This document shows, piece by piece, positions 1-9,822 of a stretch of 64,000 nucleotides of DNA. The first letter of the stretch is position 1. Every line of letters begins with the position of its first letter. Source of the DNA: Athripsodes cinereus (lineage: Eukaryota > Arthropoda > Insecta > Trichoptera > Leptoceridae); the NCBI GenBank assembly GCA_947579605.1, contig OX388314.1, forward strand, positions 24,438,000 to 24,501,999. Direction: 5' to 3'. The notes beneath the pieces are model-generated. The model searched no databases and was not told the origin of the DNA. It saw nothing but the letters and a program-made list of their open reading frames with translations. The translations under genes were made by a program, and so were the position numbers.

Positions 1-785
1 ATTTTTCAGATCTCAAATAGATCGCGATCTCCCGTCTAAATGGCGCCGGAACAATTAAGTTCAATACTTTATCGGCTGCTAGTTCGACCAGTCAGCAACA
101 AATGTTTAGAATATTTACTATTTTTTTTATTGTTTAACCGGATTTGGGTGCAGATGACAATAATAATAATAATAAGAACACTTTATTGATCAGAAAAAAA
201 ATCATGAGCAATTGGCGAGCTTATTGCCAATAATATTTTTTCATAACGAAAGCGTAACTAATATAAAAAAATCTAGTCCCACCACAGTTGGATATATTTT
301 TTGGATAGTAAGCAGAAATGTCTAAATGAGACGTATTCCAATATTTTTTATATATCTTTCTTTTCAACCGTAGCAATTTATTTAGTAAGTTAGACATAAT
401 GCACGGCAAATGTATTCAATAGAACAGTGTACACTGGAACTAGTCGATCACGTAATGTCTTTTGTGTTATTTTTTTGCCAGCGCAACGCCGAGTCAACGT
501 ACTTAAAGGCGTGTCATTGTAAAAAGCCTATTTATAAATTAGTATACTTTATGAAAAGTATTTTTTTTTTGTCTCATGCAATAACGCTTAAGGTCACGAA
601 CAATGCAACGAAAAACGGTAGTTTATAATAAAAGATCAATGGACTCGGAGCTTTTTGAAATTAATTTGGATAATTTGAGATCTCATTATGTAACAATGAG
701 CAGGTGGTGATTGCCGCATGTTTGCTGATAATATCGCACGGGAAAATTAAAGTAAGTTGTGTGAAATGTAGGCATCTTATGAAAA
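1..785. other. No gene recognised
   Basis: AT-rich sequence with an (AAT)n microsatellite at about 159-175. Short frames here have no family resemblance I recognise. The missing C-terminal exons of the minus-strand pipe-like gene would have to lie beyond this left edge; I found no RDP-type 3'-phosphate-binding segment here. Confidence 0.5.
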
Positions 786-792
786 TGTTCTA

Positions 793-852
793 GTACTCGT
801 ACCTAGGCACAATGGGCCTCCGACCCAGTCACAACAAAGGGAGAATGTATTA
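793..852 (+). pseudogene. L-B retrotransposon 3'-end fragment
   Basis: Matches the last ~20 codons and stop region of the L-B element at 53.3 kb. The shared stretch reads TACCTAGGCACAATGGGCC followed by CGACCCAGTC and an ACAAAGGGAGA tail. It is a 5'-truncated, diverged copy with no reading frame left. Confidence 0.7.
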
Positions 853-979
853 TAATAATATGTTTGAAGTGTACCTCGCTCGCTCTTATTCTTTAGTTGG
901 CTTTCACCCTTGAGGGTGTTCCAAGCCAGAAACTGGAAATAAAAATTATTAGTTCAGAACAAAAAACAAAAATACAACA

Positions 980-1405
980 TTCAAAGCTTTATGCAAATGG
1001 GCCATAAGGAATAGGACAAGGAGTTTGATTTTTTTAGTCTATTGTACCTAGGAGCAAAGAAATATTTGTAGGTAGGTAGTAGAACCTTATGTACCAGGTC
1101 GTTGTTGATCGGGCATTCGAAAAATAAATGATCAAGATCCTCCTGCCGGCAGTCGCACAGAGGATAATCAATAACGTGGATTCTGTAGAGATGGGATCTG
1201 GTGCAGCAATAAGCTAATCTCATTCTGCATGTTGTAGAGGTGTCAGCCTTACTCATTTAAAATTTCCGAAAACCAAGATTTCATGGACACATTGAGTTGG
1301 ATTGAGGCGTACTTCCTTCCTTTGAGTTGACTGGTCTCTGACCCAGAACTGGATGAGATTCCGGTCGAATATCAAAGTGTAATCGGAGGCTGAGAGAGTT
1401 CCAAG
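980..1405 (-). pseudogene. Jockey/R1-type retrotransposon C-terminus, frameshifted
   Basis: On the minus strand one frame encodes GRKYASIQLNVSMKSWFSEI and stops. A second frame then encodes CRMRLAYCCTRSHLYRI, followed by PLCDCRQEDLDHLFFECP. Tryptophan-phenylalanine followed by a C-x-C-x(7)-H-x(4)-C cluster is typical of the region after RNase H in Jockey/R1-clade non-LTR elements. The frame change at about 1256 shows it is a dead fragment. No reverse transcriptase domain is present. Confidence 0.65.
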
Positions 1406-2096
1406 ATGAAATGTACCTACATATTTCTATAATACGATATATTTATCTATATTTTTTAAATTTAAATCACATATCACATCGTTTTCATGAAGTAAGCTTT
1501 AAAAAATATTTTTTTGTTTATGGTGTGGATAGAATGTTTGGAATTCCATTCATGATTGCAAATAATTCGCTGACTGTACTGAATATAAAATGTAGGTACA
1601 AAAAGAACTTGGAGTGTCAATTAGGATCACTTTAGTATCCACAGAAGATATCATTTATGATAATAATAGGCTTTGAAGAATACCTAGTTTTATATTTACC
1701 GAGAATCATTGAGTTATTATGCTCAATAAGGATGAAAGGAATCTATTTTATAGATATAGTAATTGCTATTCTACCTCTATTGCTATCCTACCTCTATGAT
1801 AGAGTGACTTGATTTGCGTTTTGTTCTAGAACAGTAGAAAGAAAATTAAATTGCAGTGGTTAAGTGAATTTTTACTGTAGGTAGTTATTGCAGAAATTTT
1901 TATAGCATAATTCTCTTACTGAAGGTACATAAACTATAAAAAGAATAAAATTGTTATATTGCGAGACAAGTAAAAAGCAGAACTTGTACATTGGTCAAAT
2001 AAATAAAAAGTATGTTTGGTCTAAATTTATTGAAATATACCTACGCATTTTACAATTTTAACCCGACATAAACTATAACCAAAACTAAAACATAGT
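1406..2096. other. No feature recognised
   Basis: AT-rich, unassigned sequence with several TAGGTA tracts. No coding or repeat signal that I can support. Confidence 0.4.
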
Positions 2097-2098
2097 TT

Positions 2099-2495
2099 CG
2101 TGGAGTATCCAGTAAAGAATTGGTTCTCCCACTCTTTTCCGTAGGTTTTCGAGTGCCCTGAAGATGGCATGTGTTCGAAAAAATAAAGACTACTACTACT
2201 CCAATACGGCATATCTCACAAGTGGGGTAGCCACCAGATCAGCCACATGCAAAAAACATGTAAGCTGTCTTCTTCATGCCAGTAAAAATTAAAATATTTA
2301 GGATAGGTGGCAAACCTCATCGCTGATTTCAAGACATTTTATATCCTAAATTCGGCGATGAATTTTGACATGCATCTTGAATATCTTTATTTTTTTGTTG
2401 GCACGAAGAGGACAGCTTGCATTTTTATTATATGCACCTGTTCTGCTGGGTACCCTTCTTGTGGGATATACCATGATAGTATACCTAGTAGTAAT
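2099..2495 (+). mobile_element. S1 SINE, split by a nested S1
   Basis: The S1 head runs 2099-2188 (CGTGGAGTATCCAGTAAAGA at its start) and the rest of the element runs from about 2331 to the TAGTAGTAAT tail at about 2495. The gap is filled by an inverted S1 copy. Both halves line up with the uninterrupted S1 at 8.25-8.50 kb, so this is one older copy cut in two. Confidence 0.75.
2189..2330 (-). mobile_element. S1 SINE, 5'-truncated, inserted into another S1
   Basis: Read on the minus strand, it ends in the S1 tail and (TAG)n. It lacks the S1 head, stopping near GCTGATTTCAA. The host S1 resumes at AAGACATTTT, and the short sequence AAAG/AAG flanks the insert as a possible target duplication. 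Loss of the 5' end with an intact 3' tail fits target-primed reverse transcription. Confidence 0.7.
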
Positions 2496-3117
2496 AGGAA
2501 CCATAGGCTAGACGAAGATAGGTAAAACTTATAAAGTTTTGATAGAAACTAATGTTTAATAATTAGGGGGGTCTTGATTTTAAAGAACTACTACAGAAAA
2601 TAAAAAAAATTACCCAAAGCAATGCTGGGTTTAAAATCCAGTAATCAAAAAAATATATTTAGATAAAACTGAATGTTTTTAAAACTGTAAATGAATGGTT
2701 GGCTTACATTAATTTCGGTATATTACAGATTATTATGCCATTGTCAAGTTATATTTGATAATTTTTCTCAGCACTGATGTGCGAAAATAATAACTACGTG
2801 GGTACTCATACAATAATTAAAACTGTAATTGTAATTTTCGCTACCAAAAAAATATAATTTTATGACAACAGTTACCGGGTAATCTAAGTAATAATAAATT
2901 AATGCAATATTATGCGATATGTAAAGTTAAGCTATTAAGTTTTTTGGTCCAATGTTTTTGCATATTGTAACATTATTTTGCTTGTGAAAAAGGCGGTGAA
3001 AAACTAATTAAGATTAAGATGATAAGTTGTTTAATTTGATGGTTATATTTTAAGAAGAATTAAGATTTTTGTTACAAATACGTTTTCAACATCCTTACAC
3101 TAAAAATAATTAATATC
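2496..3117. other. No gene recognised
   Basis: AT-rich. It includes a degenerate ACCCAAAGCAATGCTGGGTT motif at about 2610. A similar CCCGAGCAATGCCGGGT motif occurs near 15.26 kb, so this may be an old repeat end. Confidence 0.35.
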
Positions 3118-3190
3118 AGTTGGCAGCGGGATTGGATCTACGAATCTTCCGCTTGTAATTCCGAGACCCTATCTACTGGCCTCCAGCACT
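3118..3190 (-). mobile_element. tRNA-like SINE head fragment (S2-like)
   Basis: On the minus strand the order is GGCCAGTAGATAGGGTCTCG followed by GATCCAATCCCGCTGCC. This resembles the degenerate A-box/B-box spacing of the S2 copy at 12.1-12.3 kb. No tail is visible, so it is only a fragment. Confidence 0.4.
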
Positions 3191-3229
3191 TAATACAAAT
3201 ATAATGAATTAGCTTATAAATTTAAAGGG

Positions 3230-3400
3230 CATGGGCAGGTGTCGAACATGTGTGTCGAAAGATTTGGTATGGAGTGGCCAGAGGTCCTGGAAACAGCGCT
3301 AGACAGTAGGGATCTCTAGAGGAGGTACCTATAGGCGCAATGGGCCCCCGACCCAACTAGGACAAGGGGAAGAAGATGCATGTATGTACGTAAATTTCAA
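3230..3400 (+). pseudogene. L-B retrotransposon 3' end, broken
   Basis: The frame encodes VSNMCVERFGMEWPEVLETA, then a TAG where the 53.3-kb copy has Trp, and then a 2-base insertion before the GAMGPRPN region. It ends in a short ATGCATGTATGTACG repeat, like the (ATGT)n tail of the 53.3-kb copy. It is heavily 5'-truncated. Confidence 0.85.
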
Positions 3401-3542
3401 AGTATATAAATACTATTTCAGCCTGATTAGTCATTAGTAAAATAAGATTTTTACATCCCAATTAAATACATCTCTGGTAAATTTTAATACCTACGCAATT
3501 CATAGGATAAATGCAAAGGGTCAAATATTATTTTATACTCAC

Positions 3543-3681
3543 TGTGAAAAGTTTGTAAAGCAAACGTGCTTAATGTAGACTGATGGAGGTTCGTACGCAG
3601 CAACTTGTAGGGCGAGTTGCAGTTGGTCTGGTGGCGACAGGCGGATGTATTCAACGCGCTGAATTGTGTCACGATTGAAAC
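3543..3681 (-). CDS. pipe-like 2-O-sulfotransferase, exon with KHVCFTNF
   Basis: This is a 139-bp internal exon. The minus strand shows a branch-like, pyrimidine-rich acceptor ending TTATTTCAG and a donor GTGAGTAT. The two bases after the acceptor complete a glycine codon left open by the 7237-7375 exon, giving NGFG|FNRD in frame. The peptide runs from FNRDTIQRVEYIRLSPPDQL to PPSVYIKHVCFTNFSQ, about 46 residues, and leaves phase 2 for the next exon. The SVYIKHV segment corresponds to the GHV/RHV stretch of the HS2ST/UST/pipe family, whose histidine is the proposed catalytic base. The product would transfer sulfate from PAPS to the 2-O position of uronic acids on glycosaminoglycans in the Golgi. 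Next comes the PxYxNxxRDP region, which is not in the window. Pipe fits better than HS2ST by wording of the motif; the assignment rests on recognition, not on a search. Confidence 0.88.
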
Positions 3682-4224
3682 CTGAAATAATCAATACATT
3701 TTTAACTGCACTTATTTCTGATAATATTCTTAAAAATGTATTGTATAGAAGATATTTGGTATTTAAGCAAATACAGTGTGTACAAAATCTAAATAAATAA
3801 TTCACATAGTAGGTATAGAAATACACAATACTTAATGTTAAAACTCAAAATTTATGCAATGACTATTTGATTATACAGAGTTTTAGGCAGAAGTTAGACA
3901 AACTGATAAAATATGTATATAGAGGGGATTATTTTGGACATTTTGTGAATACTCATCATATAAGCAGGGTTTAATATCTTTTTAGGTTTTTTTTTGGCAA
4001 AATCTAAAAAATATAGATACCTACCTGTTTACAAATATAACTTTTTTTATTTATCAACGAATCAGTCCCAACAAAATTTTACATCGAAATAAATAAAATG
4101 TATAAATTTATTTATTTATTATTAGGTAGTATTAAAATGTATAAATGAATTTAAATTGTGAAAATGTTATATTTTGTGTTGTATAATATTTCTGGAATAA
4201 ATTATTATTATTATTATTCTACTA
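3682..4224. other. Pipe-like gene intron, no other feature
   Basis: Start of the 3,555-bp intron between the two catalytic exons (3682-7236). AT-rich and unassigned. An (ATT)n run lies at about 4202-4218. Confidence 0.5.
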
Positions 4225-4330
4225 TTGATTTATTCGACGAGAGAGACGTCTTTCGTCTTATTAGGACATTGTCAATCTAAACACCGACACAGTGAATAAA
4301 ATTTTTACAATTATTACAGATGTAGGTACC
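4225..4330. repeat. Interspersed repeat R, partial copy
   Basis: Contains GAGAGACGTCTTTCGTCTTA, then ACATTGTCAATCTAA, and AACACCGACACAGTGAATAA. Related blocks occur at 16.06-16.20 kb and 30.95-31.12 kb. Class unknown. Confidence 0.45.
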
Positions 4331-5136
4331 TATTTTGAATAAATAAATATCATTAAAAAATATTAGCGTTGCTTTCTGGAAGTGATATATTTTTTGTTAC
4401 ATTTGTTTGCTTGTTACATTCGTTTAACGAAGACAAGTTAAAACTAAGCTTCCTTGTTCAGGCTGGATTGGGCCACTTTAATTTCTACATCTTACTAGAT
4501 TTCCTAATAATGAAAGTGAAAGTCCTCGACAAGTTAAGTGTTTGATTTTTTTAGTTTAACTAGTCCTTTATTTACATATGTTTCAATATATTAAAGAAAT
4601 TAAAAAAAACTAGAAAGTACCTAGGTATATATAATATTGTAAGACAAATAACTCTCAGCTTTTTATAACCAATTTCGCATTCATATTTCACATTTTTATT
4701 GCTGAATTATTCATACAATAATTTTAAACAATCAATTTAATAAATGACTGCGCCAATTAAGATAATTTTTGCCTCGCAGAAAAATAACTAGAGGGTCACA
4801 AATTAAAGTAGAAAATTATTTGCAAACCTACTACATAATAATGTCTGATATTTTTAGGCAAAAAATAATATAAAAATGTTATTGTTATTTTAAATAACAA
4901 ATCACAATAAATAACAAAGATATTTCATGTAATGGTTCTCATAATGATATATACCAAAAATCATAATTTGCGTAAAAATAATCATATTGCAAATTAGTCT
5001 ACTCATCTATTGTTTTGTTCTTTTTCTGAATACAGATAGATAATTATATCAATATTCTTTCACTGCGAACTTTCTATAACTTACGTGAACTCTTCTGTAT
5101 AAGAGTGAGTTATGATTATTTAAATAATGTTAAGAT
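4331..5136. other. Intron sequence, no feature recognised
   Basis: AT-rich sequence inside the pipe-like gene intron. I see no coding or repeat structure. Confidence 0.4.
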
Positions 5137-5792
5137 TTCTATTATCTATCTATCTAACTATTCCCTCACGCCGTATCCCAAGTGGGGTAGGCAGAGAGAA
5201 CGGAACGCCATATAGATATGTCCTTACATACTTCTTTCGCTTCCTCCACAGTCATACAATTTCTCATGCACGCACGTCGATTTCTCTTACTCAAAACACG
5301 GCCGTCCTTGAGAGTTTGATCTACATGTTCAAGCCACGTAGTTCTCGAACGCCCGCGCTTCCTCACACCCCTCCTTTTAGCCAAGTATATCCTCTTTGTC
5401 ATTCTTTCCTCTTCCATTCGTTCCACATGACCAAACCATCTCAATTTATTTACACGCATTCTATCCACAACACTCCTCTTGCATCCACTCATTCTTCTTA
5501 TATCCTCATTCCTCACTCACTCTAACCATCCTCTTCAGCGATCTCATCTCCACAGCATTTATTCCACTTTCGTCCTTCTTCAACCATGTCCACGTTTCGC
5601 TTGCATACATAAGTGTCGAAGTACGAAGTCGTACCAGGATGGTATTGTGCACTAGCAATTTTGCCATGTTCGACACATTGTCATTGCTGACAATGGGTTG
5701 AAGTGCACCGTTAATCCTATCACCGGCCACTTTTCTTCTTTCGATATCCTTGTCGCATCTTCCATCCCTCGCAAACAAACTTCCTGAATTCT
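5137..5792 (-). pseudogene. L-A non-LTR retrotransposon 3' end
   Basis: Two overlapping minus-strand frames, about 5778-5506 and 5516-5166, together give the C-terminal part of an RTE/CR1-like reverse-transcriptase polyprotein. In order the segments are FARDGRCDKDIERR, VEMRSLKRM, LRWFGHVERMEEERMTKRIY, RNRRACMRNCM and WRSVLSAYPTWDTA with a stop. The overlap at 5506-5516 marks one frameshift. After the stop comes GAGGGAATAG and a (GATA)n tail at 5137-5160. The copy is 5'-truncated, with no FADD catalytic box. Its last ~35 nt, from CTACCCCACTTGGGATA to the tail, match the tail of S1. Among the L-A pieces here this is the best preserved. Confidence 0.85.
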
Positions 5793-5811
5793 ATTATTTA
5801 TACAAACTTCT

Positions 5812-6020
5812 ATTATCATTACTACTACTATACTATTATTACATCACGGCATATTCCACAAGTGGGGTAGTCAACAGATTAACTGCTTGTTTTTAATATG
5901 CAGATTATCCTCTCCTTGCTACTAAAAATAAACCATTCAGGGCGGCTGGCATTAGTGAAATGAGAAAATGTCTTTGGCTGGCATGCGTCATCACTGAATC
6001 GAAGATGAAAATAGTCTAAT
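5812..6020 (-). mobile_element. S1 SINE, degraded, head missing
   Basis: The minus strand ends with the S1 tail (rc of CATCACGGCATATTCCACAA) and (TAG)n at 5812-5835. The middle is diverged and the head is absent beyond about 6020. It sits immediately 5' of the truncated L-A copy. Confidence 0.7.
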
Positions 6021-6107
6021 ACGTAGGGTATCTACGGGAGAAATTCAAACTAGAACAACTAATTAAAATATTTGAGCATGCAATTTATAATTATTTTTCT
6101 GCTCACA

Positions 6108-6245
6108 AAATACCTGACAGCATTCACAGCTCTCCCATGTAATACCTACATCGTTCGTATGACAATAATAGTCTTGAGAAGAAGTGATACAACTGTCATA
6201 AAGTTACTCAGAATGCAGAAAGCTGGTTTTAGCTTTGTGTTAAAA
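6108..6245 (+). pseudogene. L-G retrotransposon fragment, very degraded
   Basis: Aligns by eye to the L-G coding end at 56.66-56.81 kb: CGTATGACAATAATAG, GAAGAAGTGATACAACTG and CAGAATGCAGAAAGCTGGTT fall in the same order and spacing. No frame remains open. A sister fragment is at 7.44-7.58 kb. Confidence 0.55.
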
Positions 6246-7236
6246 TTTCTCCAATGGAGAAGATAATGACTCAACCAAGTGTCTAGAGTCTAGACGGTTA
6301 TAATTTACAATTTTATCACCAATTTTATTACACTTATAATGATGGTAGAGATACTTATGTAAATAAATAAATATAGGTATTTGTTTTTATTGGCAAAACA
6401 AAACGAATATGATAATAAAAGAATAGCCAAAAGGCGGACTTAATGCGTTAGCTATTTCTAACAAGTAATCATAAATAATTACGCAGTAGGTATGTGGTAC
6501 TCGTTGCTGGAATAATCTCCTTTCTTCTCATAGAATATTTCAATCATTTAATCGATTTAAATACTTTTTCAAGAACTATTTATTGTTTTCTAACTCAGCA
6601 TCCGTCCCCTAGCCCCTTCCTGTAGTTCTCGGTCCCTTTGGAGTGTTGGGTGTGTGGATTTTTTTCTCTTTTCTATTTATACTCGTAATAGTGATTTTTC
6701 ATATTCTTTTTTGTTATGTGTTTTTGTTTTAATATGGCGTGGTTTGACAGATGGAATCACTAATATATTGATAATCTCGGCACTGCACATCATCACATTT
6801 TATTATGTAAATTGCTTTGTTGATTTTGTTATGTAAATGAAGATTTGCAAAAAAAATAAATTATAAAATAAACAGAACACAATTTAACATGTTTGCACGA
6901 TACATGCCATAAGTTTTTAGGTCTAAGACTATTTTTTTAAGCTAGGTTCAATCTTAAACAGATGACCCCAAAACTTACTAACAAAAATTAGAATATTACC
7001 CAATTCCTGGTACCAAAACCAAATGTTTTTTTTTATCAGTAAGGTGGATTTTGATTGTTTAGAAATTTTCTTATTTCATATATTTTTTATTTTTCTTTTT
7101 GTTTTATTCTTCGCTTCACAGTATAAGATGTAAATGCTAAAAACAAAAACATTATTCTCTCTCAACTGTCATGTCAAAGATTTATAAAGTCATTCGGTGT
7201 AAAAATAAATAAATGCTTAATTTTGGATCTTCTTAC
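6246..7236. other. Intron sequence, no feature recognised
   Basis: Last part of the 3.6-kb intron, AT-rich. A somewhat C-rich patch at about 6600-6650 has no coding signal that I can defend. Confidence 0.4.
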
Positions 7237-7375
7237 CAAAGCCATTGATCATTGAGAGCCTCCTGAGCAGTTCCATGATTGTCTGGGAGCCAACCTTTGG
7301 GACTCTGTTGAAGAATACCACTTCTGTATCTGCATATTGTGTGTTGTTCAACTGGGATGGCGGGAGGTACTCAAT
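7237..7375 (-). CDS. pipe-like 2-O-sulfotransferase, PAPS-binding exon
   Basis: A 139-bp internal exon on the minus strand. The acceptor is TTGTTCTAG and the donor follows TTTG as GTAAGA. It is read in phase 0 and leaves one base, which the 3681-3543 exon completes. The 46 codons include IEYLPPSQLNNTQYADTE followed by VVFFNRVPKVGSQTIMEL and LRRLSMINGF. The hydrophobic strand plus NRVPKVGSQ is the 5'-phosphosulfate-binding loop that opens the sulfotransferase fold in HS2ST, UST and insect pipe; the lysine would contact PAPS. The phase-0 start is compatible with the phase-0 end of the 31141-31259 exon. Length and residue order fit the start of the catalytic domain. In flies pipe acts in the Golgi of ovarian follicle cells to set the dorsoventral axis; that role here is inference. 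Confidence 0.9.
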
Positions 7376-7435
7376 CTAGAACAATTAAATAAAACATTAT
7401 TGCAAACTATTTCTTATTATTTCATCTTTTTTTTC

Positions 7436-7580
7436 TGCTCACATGATACTTGTTGGCCTGGAAAGCTCTTTTTCTTTATAAACCCTTTGTATGGCTATCA
7501 TCTCAGGGGGTTAAATATGTCTTATGAAGAAGTAACACAATTGGAATAAACTCACTCTCAATGCAGAAAGCTAATTTGCA
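7436..7580 (+). pseudogene. L-G retrotransposon fragment, very degraded
   Basis: Same region as the 6.1-kb fragment: GATACTTGTTGGCCTGGAAA, then GAAGAAGTAACACAATTGGA, and CTCAATGCAGAAAGCTAATT. It follows the L-G order seen at 56.6-56.8 kb. It lies only 60 bp upstream of the sulfotransferase exon on the opposite strand. Confidence 0.55.
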
Positions 7581-8251
7581 CTTTTTTAAAAGGAGCACTG
7601 TAAAATGGAAGAGAGAGGAAAGATTAACTTAATTACTTTGTGCTGGAAAAGCTCGCGGGAATAAAGGCCTATTTGTTTATTATTTGTATCTAGATGTAAG
7701 CTTACTAGCTATAATACTCATAAATTATTCCTCGAGTACTTAGTTTCATTGCCATTACATGTAATCTACATCATCCTACTTTATTTCTAAGACAATCAAC
7801 TTATCTAAGTATATGTAAATAATATTTCATTCAAAATGTATGTTAATTAGGTAATTTAAAATCTTTACAAGCCGCTTTTATTGTTCTTTTTCGGAATTTA
7901 AAATGTCGAAGAATTGTTCTTTGATTTAACGATTTTGAATTCAAATCTTGAGAAAATTTATATATTTAAATTTAGAACGTATTCTAAACGATGTTTTAAA
8001 TCAAGTTCATCATATACGTATTCATTCACATTACACACAAATGTAGGTAAATGAATATTTAAAAAAATGTGAACTATTTAGATCGGTAAATGATTTCGAG
8101 TGGTTACAGAAAACGTTAATGTCAGTTATAAAATAAATAAAACTCATTACGGAGTTGCCTCTAATGTCTCTATACTGCCGGTGGAGTTTTGGAATCTTTG
8201 AGATTATATTTTTAGTCTCGTTTAAGATTTTAGAAATATTGAAGTTATCGT
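7581..8251. other. Intron sequence, no feature recognised
   Basis: AT-rich and unassigned. Confidence 0.4.
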
Positions 8252-8506
8252 AACCGTGGTGCACCCGGTAAAGAATTGGTCTCCCACTCTATTCCGTAAG
8301 CTTTCAAGTGTCCTGTAAAAGGCAAGTGTTCGAAAAAATTAAGACATTTTACATCTTAAATTCAGCGATGAGGTTTGCCACCCATCCTGAATGTCTTGAT
8401 TTTATATTGGCACGGAGAGGAAAACTTGCATGTTTATTATATGGAGCTGGTCTTCTGGCTACCCCACTTGTGGGTTATGCCGTAATGGTATAGTATTATT
8501 GTAGGG
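8252..8506 (+). mobile_element. S1 SINE, near full length
   Basis: Reference copy for S1 in this annotation. It opens with CGTGGTGCACCCGGTAAAGA and continues through TCTCCCACTCTATTCCGTAA. Mid-element motifs are GTCCTGTAAAAGGCAAGTGT, TTCAGCGATGAGGTTTGCCA and CCCATCCTGAATGTCTTGAT. It ends GCTACCCCACTTGTGGGTTA, then a TATAG-rich tail. No open frame. GTGTTCGAAAAA is the only segment that resembles a pol III B box, and weakly. Confidence 0.85.
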
Positions 8507-8576
8507 ATCTTGGGTTGCTCCGTGAATAAACAATTATTATACCTTTGATAAGGTATATCTTCGTTATAGTTTTGTT

Positions 8577-8718
8577 AATATTTATTTGTTTATTCATTCT
8601 TTGCTGAACATATATTGATATCAATACAAACAATTTTATGGAGCAATGCATTAAAATGAAAGACAATTAATAAACTGAGGGTGAGATTATAGCAATGGTG
8701 CGATATCTTTCAACTAAC
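8577..8718 (-). repeat. L-F 3'-end fragment
   Basis: Read on the minus strand: GGTTAGTTGAAAGATATCGC, then ACCCTCAG, and a terminal (AAATA)-rich tail. The same arrangement is seen at 18.43, 25.51 and 60.54 kb. No coding sequence. Confidence 0.55.
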
Positions 8719-9354
8719 CTAAATATTGATTTTTTTATGTATTTAAGATCAAACAGATCCTTGATTATTTGGGTTTCTATCATAAAAAGACACTTGTGGG
8801 CAGCGGAATTCGATCCACCACAGGCGCAGGTAGTGGTACATAGAAGATGAAGATCTAGAAGGTCGACCCCAGATGATGAGGATACAAAGCCAAGAGAAAG
8901 AAAAATAGGTTTTGCTATGTATTTGAAGTGTTAATATATGTAAGTATTGATTTTATAAAAAAAACAATCGTGAATATGTAGGTATTGGCAAATATAGTAT
9001 TTCAATATATTAAAAAATAAAACAATAGATTTAATACAATGTATGAAATATCACCTTTATTGCACATTTTGCACTTGTACGTAAGCAAGTAAATAAGCAC
9101 GCGTCGCCATTATTATTATTATAATATATTGCAATGTTGCTGAGGATAGTGTTATGTTATGTTACGGTTATTGACTGATTAAATGATGCATCTCACAGCA
9201 TCAGGTAATATAAATATAATATTGCATAATATGTTTATTATATAATATATTATACACATGTGTGTTTGAGTACATAAAGTATATGTTGATTTAATGTCAG
9301 AGGTAGGCAAACGTAAAAACACGAGAGTCTAGTTGTGTTAATTCATGAGGATAT
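8719..9354. other. Intron sequence with a possible SINE scrap
   Basis: At 8795-8840 a GGCAGCGGAATTCGATCCACC block resembles an inverted tRNA-like SINE head (B box GGATCGAATTCC). The following GAAGATCTAGAAGGTCGACC block looks like a retrotransposon end but is too short to place. The rest is AT-rich, with TATA-type inverted repeats at 9.2 kb. Confidence 0.35.
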
Positions 9355-9369
9355 ATATTTATTTTTTTA

Positions 9370-9440
9370 TTTTTATTTTTAAAGATATATCTAGGTTTTG
9401 TTATAAACCCAAATACGACCTTATATATTAAATTCGAATT
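9370..9440 (-). mobile_element. S2 SINE tail fragment
   Basis: Minus strand gives AAGGTCGTATTTGGGTTTAT and AACAAAACCTAGATATATCT followed by an A-rich run, the S2 3' end. It faces another S2 fragment at 9.49-9.58 kb, forming a tail-outward pair. Confidence 0.65.
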
Positions 9441-9489
9441 TCAAAAGTTTCGACTTTGCGGTTCGTCACAGGTGCTGGCAATACTCTCC

Positions 9490-9577
9490 TTTCATTATAA
9501 AAGCTTTAAGTTTACTGTGATAGGTGTATAAAGCTGTATTTGGTACAGATACATCTTTAAAAAAAATGTAATGAGGC
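9490..9577 (+). mobile_element. S2 SINE tail fragment
   Basis: Contains CTTTAAGTTTACTGTGATAG, GTGTATAAAGCTGTATTTGG and CAGATACATCTTTAAAAAAA. The ATAACAAAAACC segment normally found before the tail is deleted. Confidence 0.65.
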
Positions 9578-9718
9578 AGCCCATTTTAGACATAAACTTT
9601 CTAGTGTATATAAATGAAAATGTTTGTGTCATTATTGCAAACACAAACACATTTCACGTATGACAAAATGAATAAGAACCACGATTGCCCATCTCTGGAA
9701 TACATGCACATCTTTACA

Positions 9719-9769
9719 TTACAAAAGACTGCAATAATAATTGCTTACTATTATTATCGCAGTCTTTTG
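9719..9769. repeat. Short hairpin
   Basis: ACAAAAGACTGCAATAATAA is followed after 8 nt by its near-perfect complement; the arms are 21 nt with one mismatch. It could fold in RNA or be a relic of an inverted duplication. Confidence 0.7.
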
Positions 9770-9822
9770 TATGGTAGATACCATATTGTATTATATTAAA
9801 AAGACTTATATTGCATAGCATA

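Noticed and set aside
1..3542. Next exon of the pipe-like gene (RDP-containing) left of 3543
   Set aside because: I looked for a minus-strand codon pattern for xRDPV and FFCGH and found none; the exon is probably outside the window.
5166..5525. Plus-strand open frames over 5127-5701 as host genes
   Set aside because: They are the antisense of the L-A polyprotein, whose WFGHVERM motif reads on the minus strand.
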